Source: Stenocarpella maydis (Eukaryota; Ascomycota; Sordariomycetes; Diaporthales; Diaporthaceae). From it: a stretch of 64,000 nucleotides of DNA. Both the position numbers and the translations under genes were made by a program. Where the stretch lies: assembly GCA_002270565.1 (NCBI GenBank), contig NQMI01000001.1, forward strand, positions 401,575-465,574, given 5' to 3'. The notes below the pieces were generated by a model. That model had not been told where the DNA came from. It searched no databases and saw only the letters and a list, made by a program, of their open reading frames with translations. Positions 10,645 through 21,240 of the stretch are shown in pieces. Each line of letters begins with the position of its first letter. Position 1 is the first letter of the stretch.

Positions 10645-11712
10645 CTAGCCTCCGAGCCCACCGGGTCGGTTCGCATTGGGGCTGCACTGGCAGTCCCAGC
10701 GGCCGACAGAGATGATGCCCAGCTCCGGGCAGTACTGGTACGCCCTGTCCTGATTCGCCTGGCCGTCGGGCCCCCTGAACATGCCATCCGACGAGTACGA
10801 GTGGAACCCAAGCGGCATGTCGCCGCTGATGTGCGAGTACTCCCACACCACCCCGAACCTGATTGCCTCGGTCCCAACCGGCATCTTGGTCCCGGGCAGA
10901 TCCCACATGGACACCGAGAAGTAGTGGTCCTCGGCGGCAGTGTGTCCAGAAGCGACAAAGTCGTCAAAGGACTTGGTCTTCAACATGTCGATTAGGTGCG
11001 ACACCTTGCGCAGGGACAGCCCGCCGTTCAACGAGTGGGGCGATGTGGTCCCGTACGAGGAGCCGCCAATAAAAGACCAATCCTCGTCCACAAAGTCGTC
11101 GAGCGTCATGTTCGACGCGGCGCAGATCATGCTGTCAGCCTGGAAGAGGAACAGCCACTTTGCCGGCCATATCCACTCCTGGTAGAACCACAGGCTCGTC
11201 AGCATGCGGTTGACCCCGCCGTAGCTGTTGATGTCCCCCCCGACGTCGTAGGGGATCAGGTCCAGGAACAGTTTCCTCTGCACCACGTAGCGGCGTATCG
11301 TCGGGTTTTCCTGCATCACGGCGATTGACGCCTCCGATCCCATGAATCGGAACGACCATTCCGAGGGCACAATCGACATGACGTGCAGCAGCAGGGGAAC
11401 AAGGTACGGCAGTGGCCTGTTCTCCATCAGGAGCGCCACGCGTGTCCGGTCGAGTATGCCGTGTCTTGTCTCCAGGGCGCTGAGGTTGGCCTTGCTCCTC
11501 ATCTCGACCGCCACCTGCTCGTGCCACGAAGTGTTAAGCCTCGGCGTGAGGTCGGATGACTTCGGAGATGCTGTCGATGGCGAAGATGCCCAATCCGGGA
11601 CGGCAAAATCAAGAAAAGGGCGCCCGCCATTCTGGGACCTCAAGAGGAAGAGCAGCGCTGGGAAAACAACACACCACAGCGGCGAAAAGCGGCGGCGGCC
11701 CTTCAGACCCAT
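10645..11712 (-). CDS. DUF5672-family type II membrane protein (putative glycosyltransferase)
   Basis: A single exon encodes 355 residues. A short basic N-terminus (MGLKGRRRF) precedes one hydrophobic segment at about residues 12-24, so the bulk of the protein would face the Golgi lumen or outside. The folded part begins with RVALLMENRPLPYLVPLLLH, continues through a region with GGVNRMLTSLWFYQEWIW and FLFQADSMIC, and ends near CPELGIISVGRWDCQC. This pattern is that of DUF5672 proteins common in fungi. They are suspected to be glycosyltransferases because of their topology and an acidic motif like the QADS seen here, but no activity is established. Length is normal and no break is visible. Confidence 0.8.
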   Translation of the reverse strand: MGLKGRRRFSPLWCVVFPALLFLLRSQNGGRPFLDFAVPDWASSPSTASPKSSDLTPRLNTSWHEQVAVEMRSKANLSALETRHGILDRTRVALLMENRPLPYLVPLLLHVMSIVPSEWSFRFMGSEASIAVMQENPTIRRYVVQRKLFLDLIPYDVGGDINSYGGVNRMLTSLWFYQEWIWPAKWLFLFQADSMICAASNMTLDDFVDEDWSFIGGSSYGTTSPHSLNGGLSLRKVSHLIDMLKTKSFDDFVASGHTAAEDHYFSVSMWDLPGTKMPVGTEAIRFGVVWEYSHISGDMPLGFHSYSSDGMFRGPDGQANQDRAYQYCPELGIISVGRWDCQCSPNANRPGGLGG

Positions 11713-12820
11713 CTTGGACTTTTGGCTTGTTTTCAGGATGAAGATGAAGACATGTGCCTAGGTCTAGTCGTGTACTTGCGGCTATTAAAACATCCACAGC
11801 GAAGGGCAGGGTCCGAGCGGGTGTCGAGCTGATTCCACGTAGTAGGGGCGTGTTCCTGGCGCGGGTCTCAGGGCCTTCAAGCCTGTCAAAGACAGAGCAC
11901 TGAAACATGGTAAAGATTTGCAACACCACAAGGGAGAGCGGGAATCGAAATCTCCCAGGCTGCCAGGCTGTCCACCCTGCTGTTCAGCTGAGACACCTTG
12001 AATGCCGGGCCTCCCTTGGGCTGACTTCTCCAGCGAATCATCATACTGGATATGCCGCTTAATTCCACACAGACGCCGCGCCCGATCAACGTTCCTGCCT
12101 CACTGGTTACCGTCCCGGGGGTCTATGTGGTCAGCAACAGTTCTAGCCAGAATTTGACGGTTATATAGGACGCAACGGTTTCTCTCTCCCCTAATAGAAT
12201 TCTAATTAGTTTGCATATTGCTGCTGCTATATACCCCCTGCCCTTTAAGCCCTCCCTTCATCCTTCCCCCATTCCTCACTTGCTCCACAACAAGGGAATA
12301 TAAGGTACCTTAGGGAGCTTCTTAAGAAGAATTCAAACAGGATTTATCTCCCAAAGAGCTCTAAAGGGTCTAAAAAATACCTAGGAAAGGGGCCCTAGAG
12401 GAAAGAAGGCCTAACAGATTATTTTAAGTGGGCTGACTTTTATCCCCAAGTAACAACCAGTTAGAGGTGAGAATCTAGAAGAGGAATTATTGCTAGGGGA
12501 GAAACTGCTGTTGACCCCCATAGGCCCCCGGCGCGGCATGTAGTGGGAGCTTGACTCTTAGAATATGTTCCACCTATGGCCGTGAGCCCAAACTAACCAA
12601 ATTGTCTCATACGGTTGCACAAGAGATGCCTGAGATCGTGCAGGCGGATGGTCAGGCAGAATTTGGCACATGCTCAGGTGCGGAGTCTGTCCGACCAGCT
12701 GTATAGCACATGATTCCTGTCCTCGGAGTTTCTTCCAACTTCTTTCCTTGTCCATTATACCATAGCGACAGGATCCTTTTATGTTCAACTGCAGAGGCAT
12801 GACAGACCCTGGCTCGAATA
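11713..12820. other. Intergenic region, partly AT-rich
   Basis: No supported gene. A minus-strand frame at 11886-12089 looks coding-like but has no partner exon or domain. The part from about 12160 to 12480 is AT-richer with pyrimidine tracts, and one TACCTAGG lies at 12378-12385. Confidence 0.5.
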
Positions 12821-13300
12821 ATGGAGCACCTTATTGAGAAGCTCGGTGACCTGCAACTTCGTTTCGGGGTGCTACTATATCATCGGAAGTTGATCCTGGG
12901 CTTCATCCATGAGTTTCAGTCACTGATTGACGGATGGGAAGCCGACCAGAGATTTGACCCGGAGGAAGCAGCCCAGGAGCTCAAAATGATCGAGGCATTG
13001 GCTTCTTCTTGTCACACAAACTGGATTTTATATCTCGGGTTGAAGAATTAGCAAAGGGTTGTGGAGTCGGTTGAAAATACGGTAATGCATATGAGGCATT
13101 GTATTTTCAGTCTCTCTGGCTTACCGCATCCTGCATATTTAGGTATTTGTCAAAATTATATTGTAAAAGGGCTATCCGACATGCCTTGGCCCGAGAACTA
13201 GACTCAGCAGCCCAAAGTAAGTCAAAGGCACCCTTAAATTCCACCAAAAGTCTGAATACCGGTTGATATACATATCTAGGATGCCATCGTGACTTTCTCA
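12821..13300 (+). pseudogene. Coding-like fragment upstream of the HET relic
   Basis: An open frame at 12821-13051 (76 codons) has helical, coding-like composition including GDLQLRFGVLLYHRKLI and PEEAAQELKMIEALA. It then hits a stop, and similar composition continues in other frames to about 13200. It may be part of the same decayed gene as the HET relic that follows, or a separate relic. I do not recognise the family. Confidence 0.35.
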
Positions 13301-13308
13301 TCACTGGA

Positions 13309-14600
13309 GATACCTGGCCCAGGCTCCCGACTCTTGAAACAGGGTCCAAGCTGTCTGGCTGTCAGGTTTGTGCTCTGCTAAGAGAAAGTCTGCAATTACC
13401 GCTTGCGTCAAGACACGAATCACTTCAATCACGAGTCACCCTATGGTTCCGCGGCATTGAATCTGATGATGAAGATGATATCGAGTACGGCGATTACAAT
13501 GATAATGGCGGATGGACTGATGTTGAAGAGGAGACCGAACATGAGGGGGGGCGGACGAAACTTACGCTCCTGCACTTAATGGTGAGAGGGCACGATACAA
13601 TACCACCTACGAACCAAGATGCACCTTTTCCTTAGAGCTAACAATTGGTGGGCATCTACAGTTCTCATGTTTATGACGAGAGCCTTGGAGGTATCCTGAC
13701 TAAAGACGTGGCTTAATAGAACTCTTATCCAAAGAACCCTCACTATTGCGTCCTCCTCTGCCCACATGCTTGAACCCAACAAGCCTGGCTTTTATCAACA
13801 AGTCTCTTTCTCATTCGGAAGCCCCCAAGCCAAATCGATCATACTGCCCTAAAAGGCTCCTGGACCTTGGTTTATATCAATTTTCCACTCCTCGGATAAT
13901 CGAAGGACTCCAAGCCACCGATTTCAATGACAAATTTCGATATGCTGCACTAAGTAAGCTATTTCTGGGGGAGACCAGAGCATTCTCAAAAGCAATTGAA
14001 GCTTTACAAGGAAAATTAAGAAAGCCTATGTCGCAGAACTGCGGAAGGAGACATAACACCTGTCACCAAGGATGCCATAACTGTCTGCCATGCCCTGAGC
14101 ATTTTCTTTCTATGGGTTGACGCCCTCTGTATTTTACAGGGGGCAAGTCGAGTTCCTGATTGGGAGGAGCAAAGCTTTGAAATGAGTCGAGTATCTGGCC
14201 GCGCTTGGGTCACGATTTGCACACTGGCTTCTATGTCTTGCCTCGACAGCTTCCTCAACAATATTGATCGCCAAAGCCCTGGAGCACGGTTCAAATGGCC
14301 ACTGAATGGCACTCCTTCGGAAGGTTCTGGAACGCTGTATTTGAAGCTGCTGTCAAGGCGCAGCAAACCCCGACGAGTTGGAGGTGGGTGACTGTCGTCT
14401 CGCGCCTCTTGATGTGGACCTACGGGGTTCCGCCTGGGAAGAAAGAGGCTGGATATTCCAAGAAAGAGTCTGAGTGGACACAGCAAAGGTGAACATGGCT
14501 GGGGATCGCGCCTTCTATGAGGGAAACGTGGCCCAGACAGACTCAGATATTTCGCACACCGGACTATATCCCAGACAGTCGTCGACTTCTTGTCATTGCT
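13309..14600 (+). pseudogene. Decayed HET-domain (heterokaryon incompatibility) gene
   Basis: Pieces of a HET protein appear in the right order but in shifting frames. An N-terminal segment from 13309 (WPRLPTLETGSKLSGC then CALLRESL) stays open for about 109 codons to a TAG. Next come CPKRLLDLG and FRYAALS with GETRAF (about 13840-14000). DAITVCHALSIFFLWVDALC and then DWEEQSFEMSRVSGRAWV (about 14070-14230) match the HET core usually seen as YLWIDSLCIIQD...DW..E. Finally GSAWEERGWIFQERV (about 14420-14470) matches the RGWTFQE motif, followed at once by a stop and by DRAFYEGN. At least two frame changes and several stops separate the pieces, and the expected HCWG is missing after YAALS. HET proteins trigger programmed cell death on fusion of unlike strains; this copy should be inactive. 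Confidence 0.78.
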
Positions 14601-15236
14601 CTCTGATCATAATCACTGTCTATAGTAGACATGGAGTGTTTCGCTCATTTCTGACGGACCCGGCCTATATGGTAGTCAGCTATGGGACTTGGGTAAAGAC
14701 GCCATAACTAGTCGTCCATGCCTGTTACAGCCTGCCGTAACTATCAATGGTCCCGTTCTTCAGTTGTTGCGTGCGCCTCACGCCCCCGAGCATGCCACCG
14801 AGAGGACGCTATAGGTTGCCCTCTGGCTTCAAGAATTGACTTGGAAGATGTATGATATTGCCGCATCCAGCTTCACTCAGACAATGGGTGAACTGGCCAG
14901 AAACGGCCGAGGTCTTCCATGCTCAGGAGGTTTGAATTTTTGCTTGATTTACGAGCCGCCCGGGGTGTTTGAAAGTAGAACCGGGCGGGGAGACAAATTT
15001 GTGTACAGATTGCAAAGAAAGCCTGTCGATCGCTGGGCTTCATCCTTTGAACGCCGCGGTGTTGTGTAACCATTTCATCCCTGTCCCAGTTGCTTGGCTT
15101 GACTTTTTCTAGCCAGCTGCAGCACCGCAAACCGGGGCTGAGGGCACTATCGCTGCCTGATATAAACCAACCTCCTCCGCTTTCTCGACTCGTCACGCCT
15201 CCATCCTGCACCAAACCCAAAGTAGTCCGATACAAA

Positions 15237-16410
15237 ATGTCAGACCATGCGGAGAAACCCAAAGAGGGAGAGTTCGACCTTGCGAAGCTCGTTCCGGAGC
15301 TTCAAGCCAAGGTCTTCGAGGGACTCCCGGACCTCCACACAGGTCAGCTTCTGGAGCCCTTTTTTTTTTTACCTGCTTGGGAATAACGATCACCTCCCCG
15401 GGGCCCATGGCCACACTGTGGCCTCCTGTCCCACGTTGTTCTTGCATGAAGCTTCTTTAATGGTTCTTTAAAGGCTGACTCTTGATGCTGGACTAGCCGT
15501 CGCCCTGCGCCTGACCTGCCGGGACCTGAATGCCCTGTTCCTCGGGTACAGGTCCCAGATCGAGGCTGCCATACGGGCCAACATGGAACTTGCGCGGAGG
15601 GAGGCGCTGGTGGCGCCGTTCTACGAGTATTACCACTTCCTCGGTACCATGCACATCCCCGAGGAAGACATCAAGTACCCGCCCCGCGGGGGGTGGCCCA
15701 GCATCACGGCCGAGACCTTCGCCGCGCTCGGCAAGTCGGACTTTGCCCTCAGCGTCCTGCGCCACATGCCGTTCATCGTGGACCGCAACCCGTGGAACCT
15801 GCGCAACATCGGCTACAGGTGCAACGTGGTGGACTACTCCAGGGCGACCCCCCAGACCCTGGAGGACTTGGCCATTCGGGACGAGCTGATGACGAGGCAC
15901 GGCAGGGGGGGCCCCGCCGCCGAACACACGCTCCTCATCGCGCGGGGCTACGGGATCGCCAGGGATGTGCACCTCGATACGGACTCCGGGATGATCTACG
16001 AGGATGTCTTCCGGGACAGGGATGTCGGGATCACCTGGGAGAGTGACCTCGACGTCGCCATGCCGCTGCGGGAGTACGTCGAGATGAGGATGGAGCAGTG
16101 CAGAACGCTCCAACAGGTGTTCATCCCCGGCGAGGACTGCAACCGGGCCGGGCTCCGGATGGGGGAGGTGCCTTACGACGCCGCGGCCATGGAGGAGGCG
16201 GGAGAGCCGGGCACAAGGGATATACGTGCCGGCTACTTCAGCTTGATGCATGACACAGACTTGCAGTGGGTGCGCCATCTCTACAGGAGGTTTGGCTGGC
16301 CGGGTGAGGGTTGGCGGAAAGAAGAGTGCATGAATGCGATCACGGAGTATGTGCAAAGAAGAGACGAGGAATATGGTATATTAGAGGAGCAAAGGAATCG
16401 CACGCACTGA
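15237..16410 (+). CDS. F-box-domain protein
   Basis: Two exons (15237-15342, 15497-16410) with a 154-nt intron give 339 residues. The intron lies inside the F-box: joining restores VPELQAKVFEGLPDLHTAVA followed by LRLTCRDLNALF at residues about 18-48, the F-box pattern (L-P-E-L...L..L..L...R.TCR.L). The rest, residues 60-339, is charged with no leucine-rich or WD repeats, and contains many Asp/Arg/Glu. F-box proteins normally bind Skp1 and recruit substrates to SCF ubiquitin ligases; the substrate is unknown. The first ATG of the open frame after a stop at the 5' end was used. Codon use is GC-rich like its neighbours. Confidence 0.78.
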
Positions 16411-16711
16411 TGTCAGTATCTGGCATGCGTACACGGAGGCGGGCATAAATGACCATTACTTACTCCACTCCCGAAAACAAAAATCACCGCAATTATTGCA
16501 GGGTGGCAATGATGCATAACACATCTTAGAACGGCGTGGCCCCTGCTAAGATCATGCACGGTGAGTTTGGCTGTGATTGCCTGTACTTTACATCGCCCCT
16601 GATCCCACTCGGACGACCACTGTGGTTCCGGCTCCGGGGNGGGGGGGGGGGGAGGGGCTCATCGAATGGACATGGCCTCTAAGACGCGTAGCTATACCTC
16701 TCACGCATCTC
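16411..16711. other. Convergent intergenic spacer with ambiguous base
   Basis: This is the spacer between two convergent genes. It contains a G homopolymer with a single undetermined base at 16640, a probable sequencing weak point. No gene is seen. Confidence 0.7.
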
Positions 16712-18014
16712 TCAGGGCCTGTACTCGCTCGTCGGCCTCAGCCCCAAGCCAGACTTGTCATAGATCATGTCCAGCGCCCTCATCTGCCCGATGCTGTCCT
16801 CGTGCGAGATGAACATCCCGTTCCCCTGCCGCCCCCGGACCCGGTTGACAAACTGCTCCAGCTCGTGGCGGTACGTCATCCAGTATACCTCGCCGGGCTC
16901 GTCGGCGCCCATCTCCCGGAACGTGTAGGCCTTCCTCGTCTCCCTCCGGACGTACCTGCGCACCACCTCGCCGGACCCCGCCCTGGCCACGACGAACTCG
17001 TCCTCTACCTCGACGCGGTGGTAAAAGGGCGCGAACATGAAGTTGACAAGGACCACCTTGCGCGTGCGCCTCACCTCGGTGCCCTCGCCCTCGCCCGCCT
17101 CGCTCACGGGCCTGTGCCGCACCGTGACGGTGGGCCACGCCAGCGCGAGGTTGGGCGCGCGCAGCCCGCCCTCCACCTCGCCCACGACACCGCCCGGGAA
17201 CCGGAGCTCCGCGCGGAACATGGCGTCGCACCTCTCGCGCGGCGGCGGCATGGGCTCCAGCTCGGCCGCCACGCACTCGTCGGGCTCGGCGCCGAGCGTG
17301 GCGCGCAGCGCCATGACGGTGTAGGTGCCGACGTCCATGAGGGACCCGCCCGCGAGGCCGTAGTCGAAGCGGATGTCGCCGTCGGCGATGGCGAACGACG
17401 GGATGGCGGCGCGGGCGTGGACGTGCGCCACGCTGGGGCGGTCGACGGCCGACATGAAGAGGCGCCAGGCCGGGCTGAAGAAGGAGTGGAAGGCCTCCAT
17501 CAGCACGGGGGCGGGGCGGCCGTCGCCGTGCCGCGGCGCCGCGAGCAGGGGCGAGCCGAAGAGCAGCCGGGCCTCGTCGGCGTTCGAGGTGCTGGGCTTC
17601 TCGAGCAGGACGTGCTTGCCCGCGGCCAGGGCCCTGAGGGCCCACTCGAAGTGCAGGGCGTTGGGGGTGGGGATGTAGACGGCGTCGATGGCCGGGTCGT
17701 CCAGGATTGCTGGCAGGGGACGTGTCAGCGCGGGGCAGTCAGCCAGCCACGGGGGGGGGGGTGCTACCTTGATAGCTGTCCCGGACCTCGGGGATGCCGT
17801 GTCTCTTCGCGTAGGCGACGGCCCTCGCCCTGTCCCGGGCGGCGATGGCGTAGACAATGACCTCGGGGTGGCTCCTGGCCGGGGTGATGAGCCCCATGCC
17901 TGCGATGTTGGCTGCGCCCAGGATGCCGAACCTGAGGGCATCGTCTTGCTTGGGGGCCACGGGGGGCCTCAGGATGAGCCAGTTGCGGCGCAGGGCCCCT
18001 AGGAGCGAGGCCAT
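16712..18014 (-). CDS. Gfo/Idh/MocA-family NAD(P)-dependent oxidoreductase
   Basis: Two exons (18014-17768, 17709-16712) with a 58-nt intron encode 414 residues. The N-terminal Rossmann fold has FGILGAANIAG (residues 29-39). The junction gives SYQAILDDPAIDAVYIPTPN, followed by GKHVLLEKPS, where Lys120 is the conserved catalytic lysine of the EKP motif. The C-terminal half is the mixed alpha/beta substrate domain, including DYGLAGGSLMDVGTYTVMAL. This architecture and length match fungal dihydrodiol dehydrogenase / NADP-dependent D-xylose dehydrogenase-like proteins; the actual sugar or diol substrate is inferred only. There is no signal peptide, so it should be cytosolic. The intron contains a 10-C run (minus strand). 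The gene looks intact. Confidence 0.88.
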
Positions 18015-18112
18015 TGAAGACTTGTGAGGCTCGATGAGATCAATCTGGATGCATGAGCTTCAGGCCAGGGGCCGGGGAGGAGCAGATCCGGAGCAGAATG
18101 CCGCTGTTATTC

Positions 18113-18774
18113 TGCGCGCACATAACACAACATATCTGGATTTCCAAGTCTCCTCAAATCTAGCTAATTCCACCCACCACACCTCTATAATAGCTTCAAA
18201 TTAAATAAAGCTTAAATTATAATAAAGAGCAAAGAGAGCTCTTTATTTTAATTTAAGCTTTATTTAATTTGAAGCTATTATAAACGTATATTAAATAGAA
18301 AATAATGTTTAAATTTTTAAATTTATAAATTTATATAGATATATAGATATATAGATATATAGATATATAAAATTTCGTTATAGTTTTAAAATAAAATCAA
18401 TTAAATTGAAAATAAATAAATAAAGAATTAAGATTGATTTTAAAAAAGATAATTTTAATTATTTAAAGTAGACTTCGTAATATGTTTGTAATACTTTTTC
18501 TCTTCATTGTTAATTATATACTTATTAAGAATTCTAACTTATAAATGAGAATATTAAAATTTAATATTTAAGTCTCCTTAAATCTAGCTAATTTTACTTA
18601 TTATGTCTTTATAATAGCTTTAAAAGAAATAAGTCCTATATTAAAATAATAGCTTTCTTTCCTCTTCATTTTTGTATAGGGCTTATTGTATTTAAAGCTA
18701 TTATGGAGGTATGGTGGGTAGAATTAGCTGGATTTAAGGAGACTTAAAAGGGTATTGTGTGTTATGTGCGCGCA
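18113..18774. mobile_element. 662-bp AT-rich element with terminal and nested inverted repeats
   Basis: Both ends carry the 17-nt perfect inverted repeat TGCGCGCACATAACACA (18113-18129 and 18758-18774). The similarity continues inward about 90 nt with substitutions, many of them C/T or G/A. Inside lie a second, near-perfect palindrome at about 18187-18280 and another large inverted repeat covering about 18568-18750. Each arm has the same core, AGTCTCC(T/C)(T/C)AAATC(T/C)AGCTAAT. An ATATAG microsatellite lies at about 18332-18369. There is no open frame for a transposase, so it would be non-autonomous, MITE-like. The AT-richness and transition differences fit repeat-induced point mutation. No target-site duplication is obvious. 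It sits between two intact genes. Confidence 0.7.
18332..18369. repeat. (ATATAG)n microsatellite
   Basis: Four to five tandem TATATAGA/ATATAG units lie in the core of the surrounding inverted-repeat element. Confidence 0.8.
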
Positions 18775-19064
18775 CTTAGCGTGGTTTTGATACTCTCGCT
18801 CGCAAGTCAGAATAACAGGCAACCAACCAACCAACCAACCACCTCATCACCGTCCGTGGTACAGGAACGGTGGTTGTGTCGGGTTCCTCCGTGATGAAAC
18901 ATGGGGGCCGCATGTTCGGCATGGCACCCGACCGGTCGGCAGATTGTGTTGTTGATGTGAATACGCATGTGTATATTGGCGACAAGTACTGTCAACGACA
19001 CGCCACACCTATCCCGGGAGGAATATTGAACCTCGCGTTTCCACATTGCATCTTGTTACAGTCA
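18775..19064. other. Spacer with AACC repeat
   Basis: Contains a short (AACC)n tract at about 18820-18841. It lies downstream of the aldo/keto reductase gene. No gene is seen. Confidence 0.6.
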
Positions 19065-20030
19065 TCACCCCAGCTTCCCGCCCGACGCATCAAAATTATC
19101 AACAATAGCCTCGTCCTTGACCAGCTCCCACACGTCGTCGATGGCCTTGACGACCTCGTCCTTGAGCGGGCCCCTCCGGATGCCCTCGGCAGTCTGCGTG
19201 ATTTGCTCGGGCCTGCTCGCCCCGACAATCACCACGTCGCCAAGGTCCTGCCTCATGCTCGAGTGGTAGTAGACCCAGCGGTACGCCAGCTCGGCCCTCG
19301 ACACCCCCTGCGCCTCGGCGATGCCCTCCCACCGGCCGAGGCCCTCGAGCAGCCGCGGCCGGTGGTACATGGCGCGGTACATCTTGGCGGCCGGGCTGTC
19401 GCTGTCCGCGGTGAACCGCCCGCCCGCGGTCCCCTGCTCCAGCGCGGCCCTGGTCTTGGTCAGGAAGCCGCCGGCGACGGGCGAGTAGGCGTAGAAGGCG
19501 ATGCCCAGCTCGCGCAGCACGGGGAATAGCGTCGTGTCGATGTGCCGCGACACGGCGTTGTAGTTGCCCTGGTACACGGTCGGGAGGACGAGGCCCCTCG
19601 CCCTGGCGTAGTCGTGCAGCGCCCGCGTCTCCTCGGGCGAGAAGTTGCTCACGCCGAAGCGCCGGAACTTGCCCTCCTTGTGCAGCGCGTCGACCTGCGG
19701 CACCCACTCGTCGAGCGGCAGGGACCTGTCCGGGGCGTGGATGTACAGGATGTCGACCTGCTTCGTCTTGAGCCTGTCGAGCGCGGCGTTGAAGAGGTTC
19801 GTGATGTCCTTGAGCGCGCCCGGCTTCCAGCCGCCCGGGTTCTTGGTGGAGATGATGAAGCTGTCTGCTGCGCCGAGCGACCCCAGCTCGGCCTCGTTGT
19901 TGCCGTATACCTCGGCCGTGTCGACCTCCTTGATGCCCGCCGCCCTGGCGGCCTCAAGCATGGCCTGCAGCTTCTCGGCGCCGGCGGCGCCGGCGGTTCC
20001 GACGGCGAGCTTCAGTTCCGGACCCGACAT
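19065..20030 (-). CDS. Aldo/keto reductase (AKR7-like)
   Basis: A single exon encodes 321 residues, the usual length of the family. The catalytic tetrad is visible: Asp37 in EVDTAE, Tyr42 in AEVYGNNE, Lys63 in ISTKNPGG and His98 in LYIHAPD. The (beta/alpha)8 barrel continues through FRRFGVSNFSPEET and YNAVSRHID and ends with the NADPH-binding segment VIVGASRPEQITQTAE. The pattern is closest to aflatoxin-aldehyde-reductase-like AKRs, which reduce aldehydes and ketones with NADPH in the cytosol. The physiological substrate is not inferable. No signal peptide, no introns. Strong GC bias makes long spurious frames on the opposite strand. Confidence 0.92.
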   Translation of the reverse strand: MSGPELKLAVGTAGAAGAEKLQAMLEAARAAGIKEVDTAEVYGNNEAELGSLGAADSFIISTKNPGGWKPGALKDITNLFNAALDRLKTKQVDILYIHAPDRSLPLDEWVPQVDALHKEGKFRRFGVSNFSPEETRALHDYARARGLVLPTVYQGNYNAVSRHIDTTLFPVLRELGIAFYAYSPVAGGFLTKTRAALEQGTAGGRFTADSDSPAAKMYRAMYHRPRLLEGLGRWEGIAEAQGVSRAELAYRWVYYHSSMRQDLGDVVIVGASRPEQITQTAEGIRRGPLKDEVVKAIDDVWELVKDEAIVDNFDASGGKLG

Positions 20031-21240
20031 GACGGCTGTTGCGGGCGGCTGTGCTGAGGCAGTGAGGGGTTGCGACCTTCTATGTTGTGTGTTTGATATT
20101 CTACAGTGATACTTCAGGGCGCGGGGCTGGCGGGGCAGATGGCATGCACATGTGCTCTACCTCACCAGGGGGCACTTGGGGACGATGAGGAGGTGCCTTT
20201 ATACTACGTACTATTCCAGAGCTGGGGCGGGTGCTTGGCCAGTGGCTGGGGAGATGGCTGATAAATACAACCGATTCCATCGAGGTCGAAGCCCACGCAC
20301 CATGCATGCCCAGGATCGGCTATTGCAGTTGAGGGCATGTCCCGCCTGTTAAGACATGGATGGCAGCGTCCGTCGTCTTCTTAACACAGCATCGCGGCCG
20401 TGCGACCGTTCGCATGGCTTACAAATGACATCTGAATTGATCCACAGGCCCTGCGGGGTCTCGCTGCCCTGACGGCATCCGACGGGTGCCCGAGGCACCA
20501 TTTATAAGCTGTCTTATGATATGCCGGCTATGAATCGAGGAGCCTATGGGAGGGCAGGAGAGACGTGACACCACGACATGTGCCATGGTGAGAATTATCG
20601 GAAGCACCTCTGCGCACATTGACTTTGATTACCAACCGCTCCAGGCTGGTGGCAACGGCCGTGAGCTTATACAACGCGATATCAGCTGATGACGCGCATC
20701 GTGCACACTGCACCGTCTTTGCTGCCGTGTAACTAGCACGGGGCACCACCACAATGGAGATCCGCTGGCCACAGTTCCTTCCATCTCAACCACATGCAAT
20801 TATGATTTCAATTATATTACTTCCTAAAAAAAAGAACAGAAAAGAAAAAAACAGTAAGCCTGGCATGAAACACAAAGACCGCAAAACGCTGTCCTGCCTC
20901 CCACATTCCCTTTTCGCTGAAGGCCAGCCACTCCAACGCCGTAGACGCCCATGCCGGTGCCATTCGGTGACGCTCAGTCCAACAAGAACCGAAAACCCTG
21001 CTTCCTGCTGCACGGAGAACACCCTCATGATCGTTAAGAAACAACTCCCTGCTAACATCAAGTATTCACCTGGCTTACGATAAGCCTTGCAAGTGAGCCT
21101 CGGCTAGAAACTGTTCACAACGTCCACGTGCGGTACTCGGCCAAATCTCGCCCTCGCTTCAAACGATACCTTCTGATTCGGCCCCATATCAGCTCCCGCA
21201 AGTCGGTGGAAGAAGGCAGGTGCCTCGTGATAAGATCCTA
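20031..21240. other. Intergenic region, no gene seen
   Basis: Open frames here are short and mutually overlapping. A-rich tracts lie near 20820-20855. I found no domain, tRNA or repeat of note. Confidence 0.6.

Noticed and set aside
11886..12089. Possible tRNA 3' half or coding exon on the minus strand
   Set aside because: The T-arm-like GATTTCGATTCCC has no matching acceptor, D or anticodon arms, and the open frame has no partner.
15493..16356. 287-codon minus-strand frame over the F-box gene
   Set aside because: The plus strand has a recognisable F-box rebuilt by a splice; the minus frame has no domain.
16577..17860. 427-codon plus-strand frame over the Gfo/Idh/MocA gene
   Set aside because: It crosses an N and has only low-complexity Arg/Val/His composition, while the minus strand encodes the full enzyme.
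18870..20109. Long frames opposite the aldo/keto reductase
   Set aside because: Antisense shadows of a clearly recognised single-exon enzyme.
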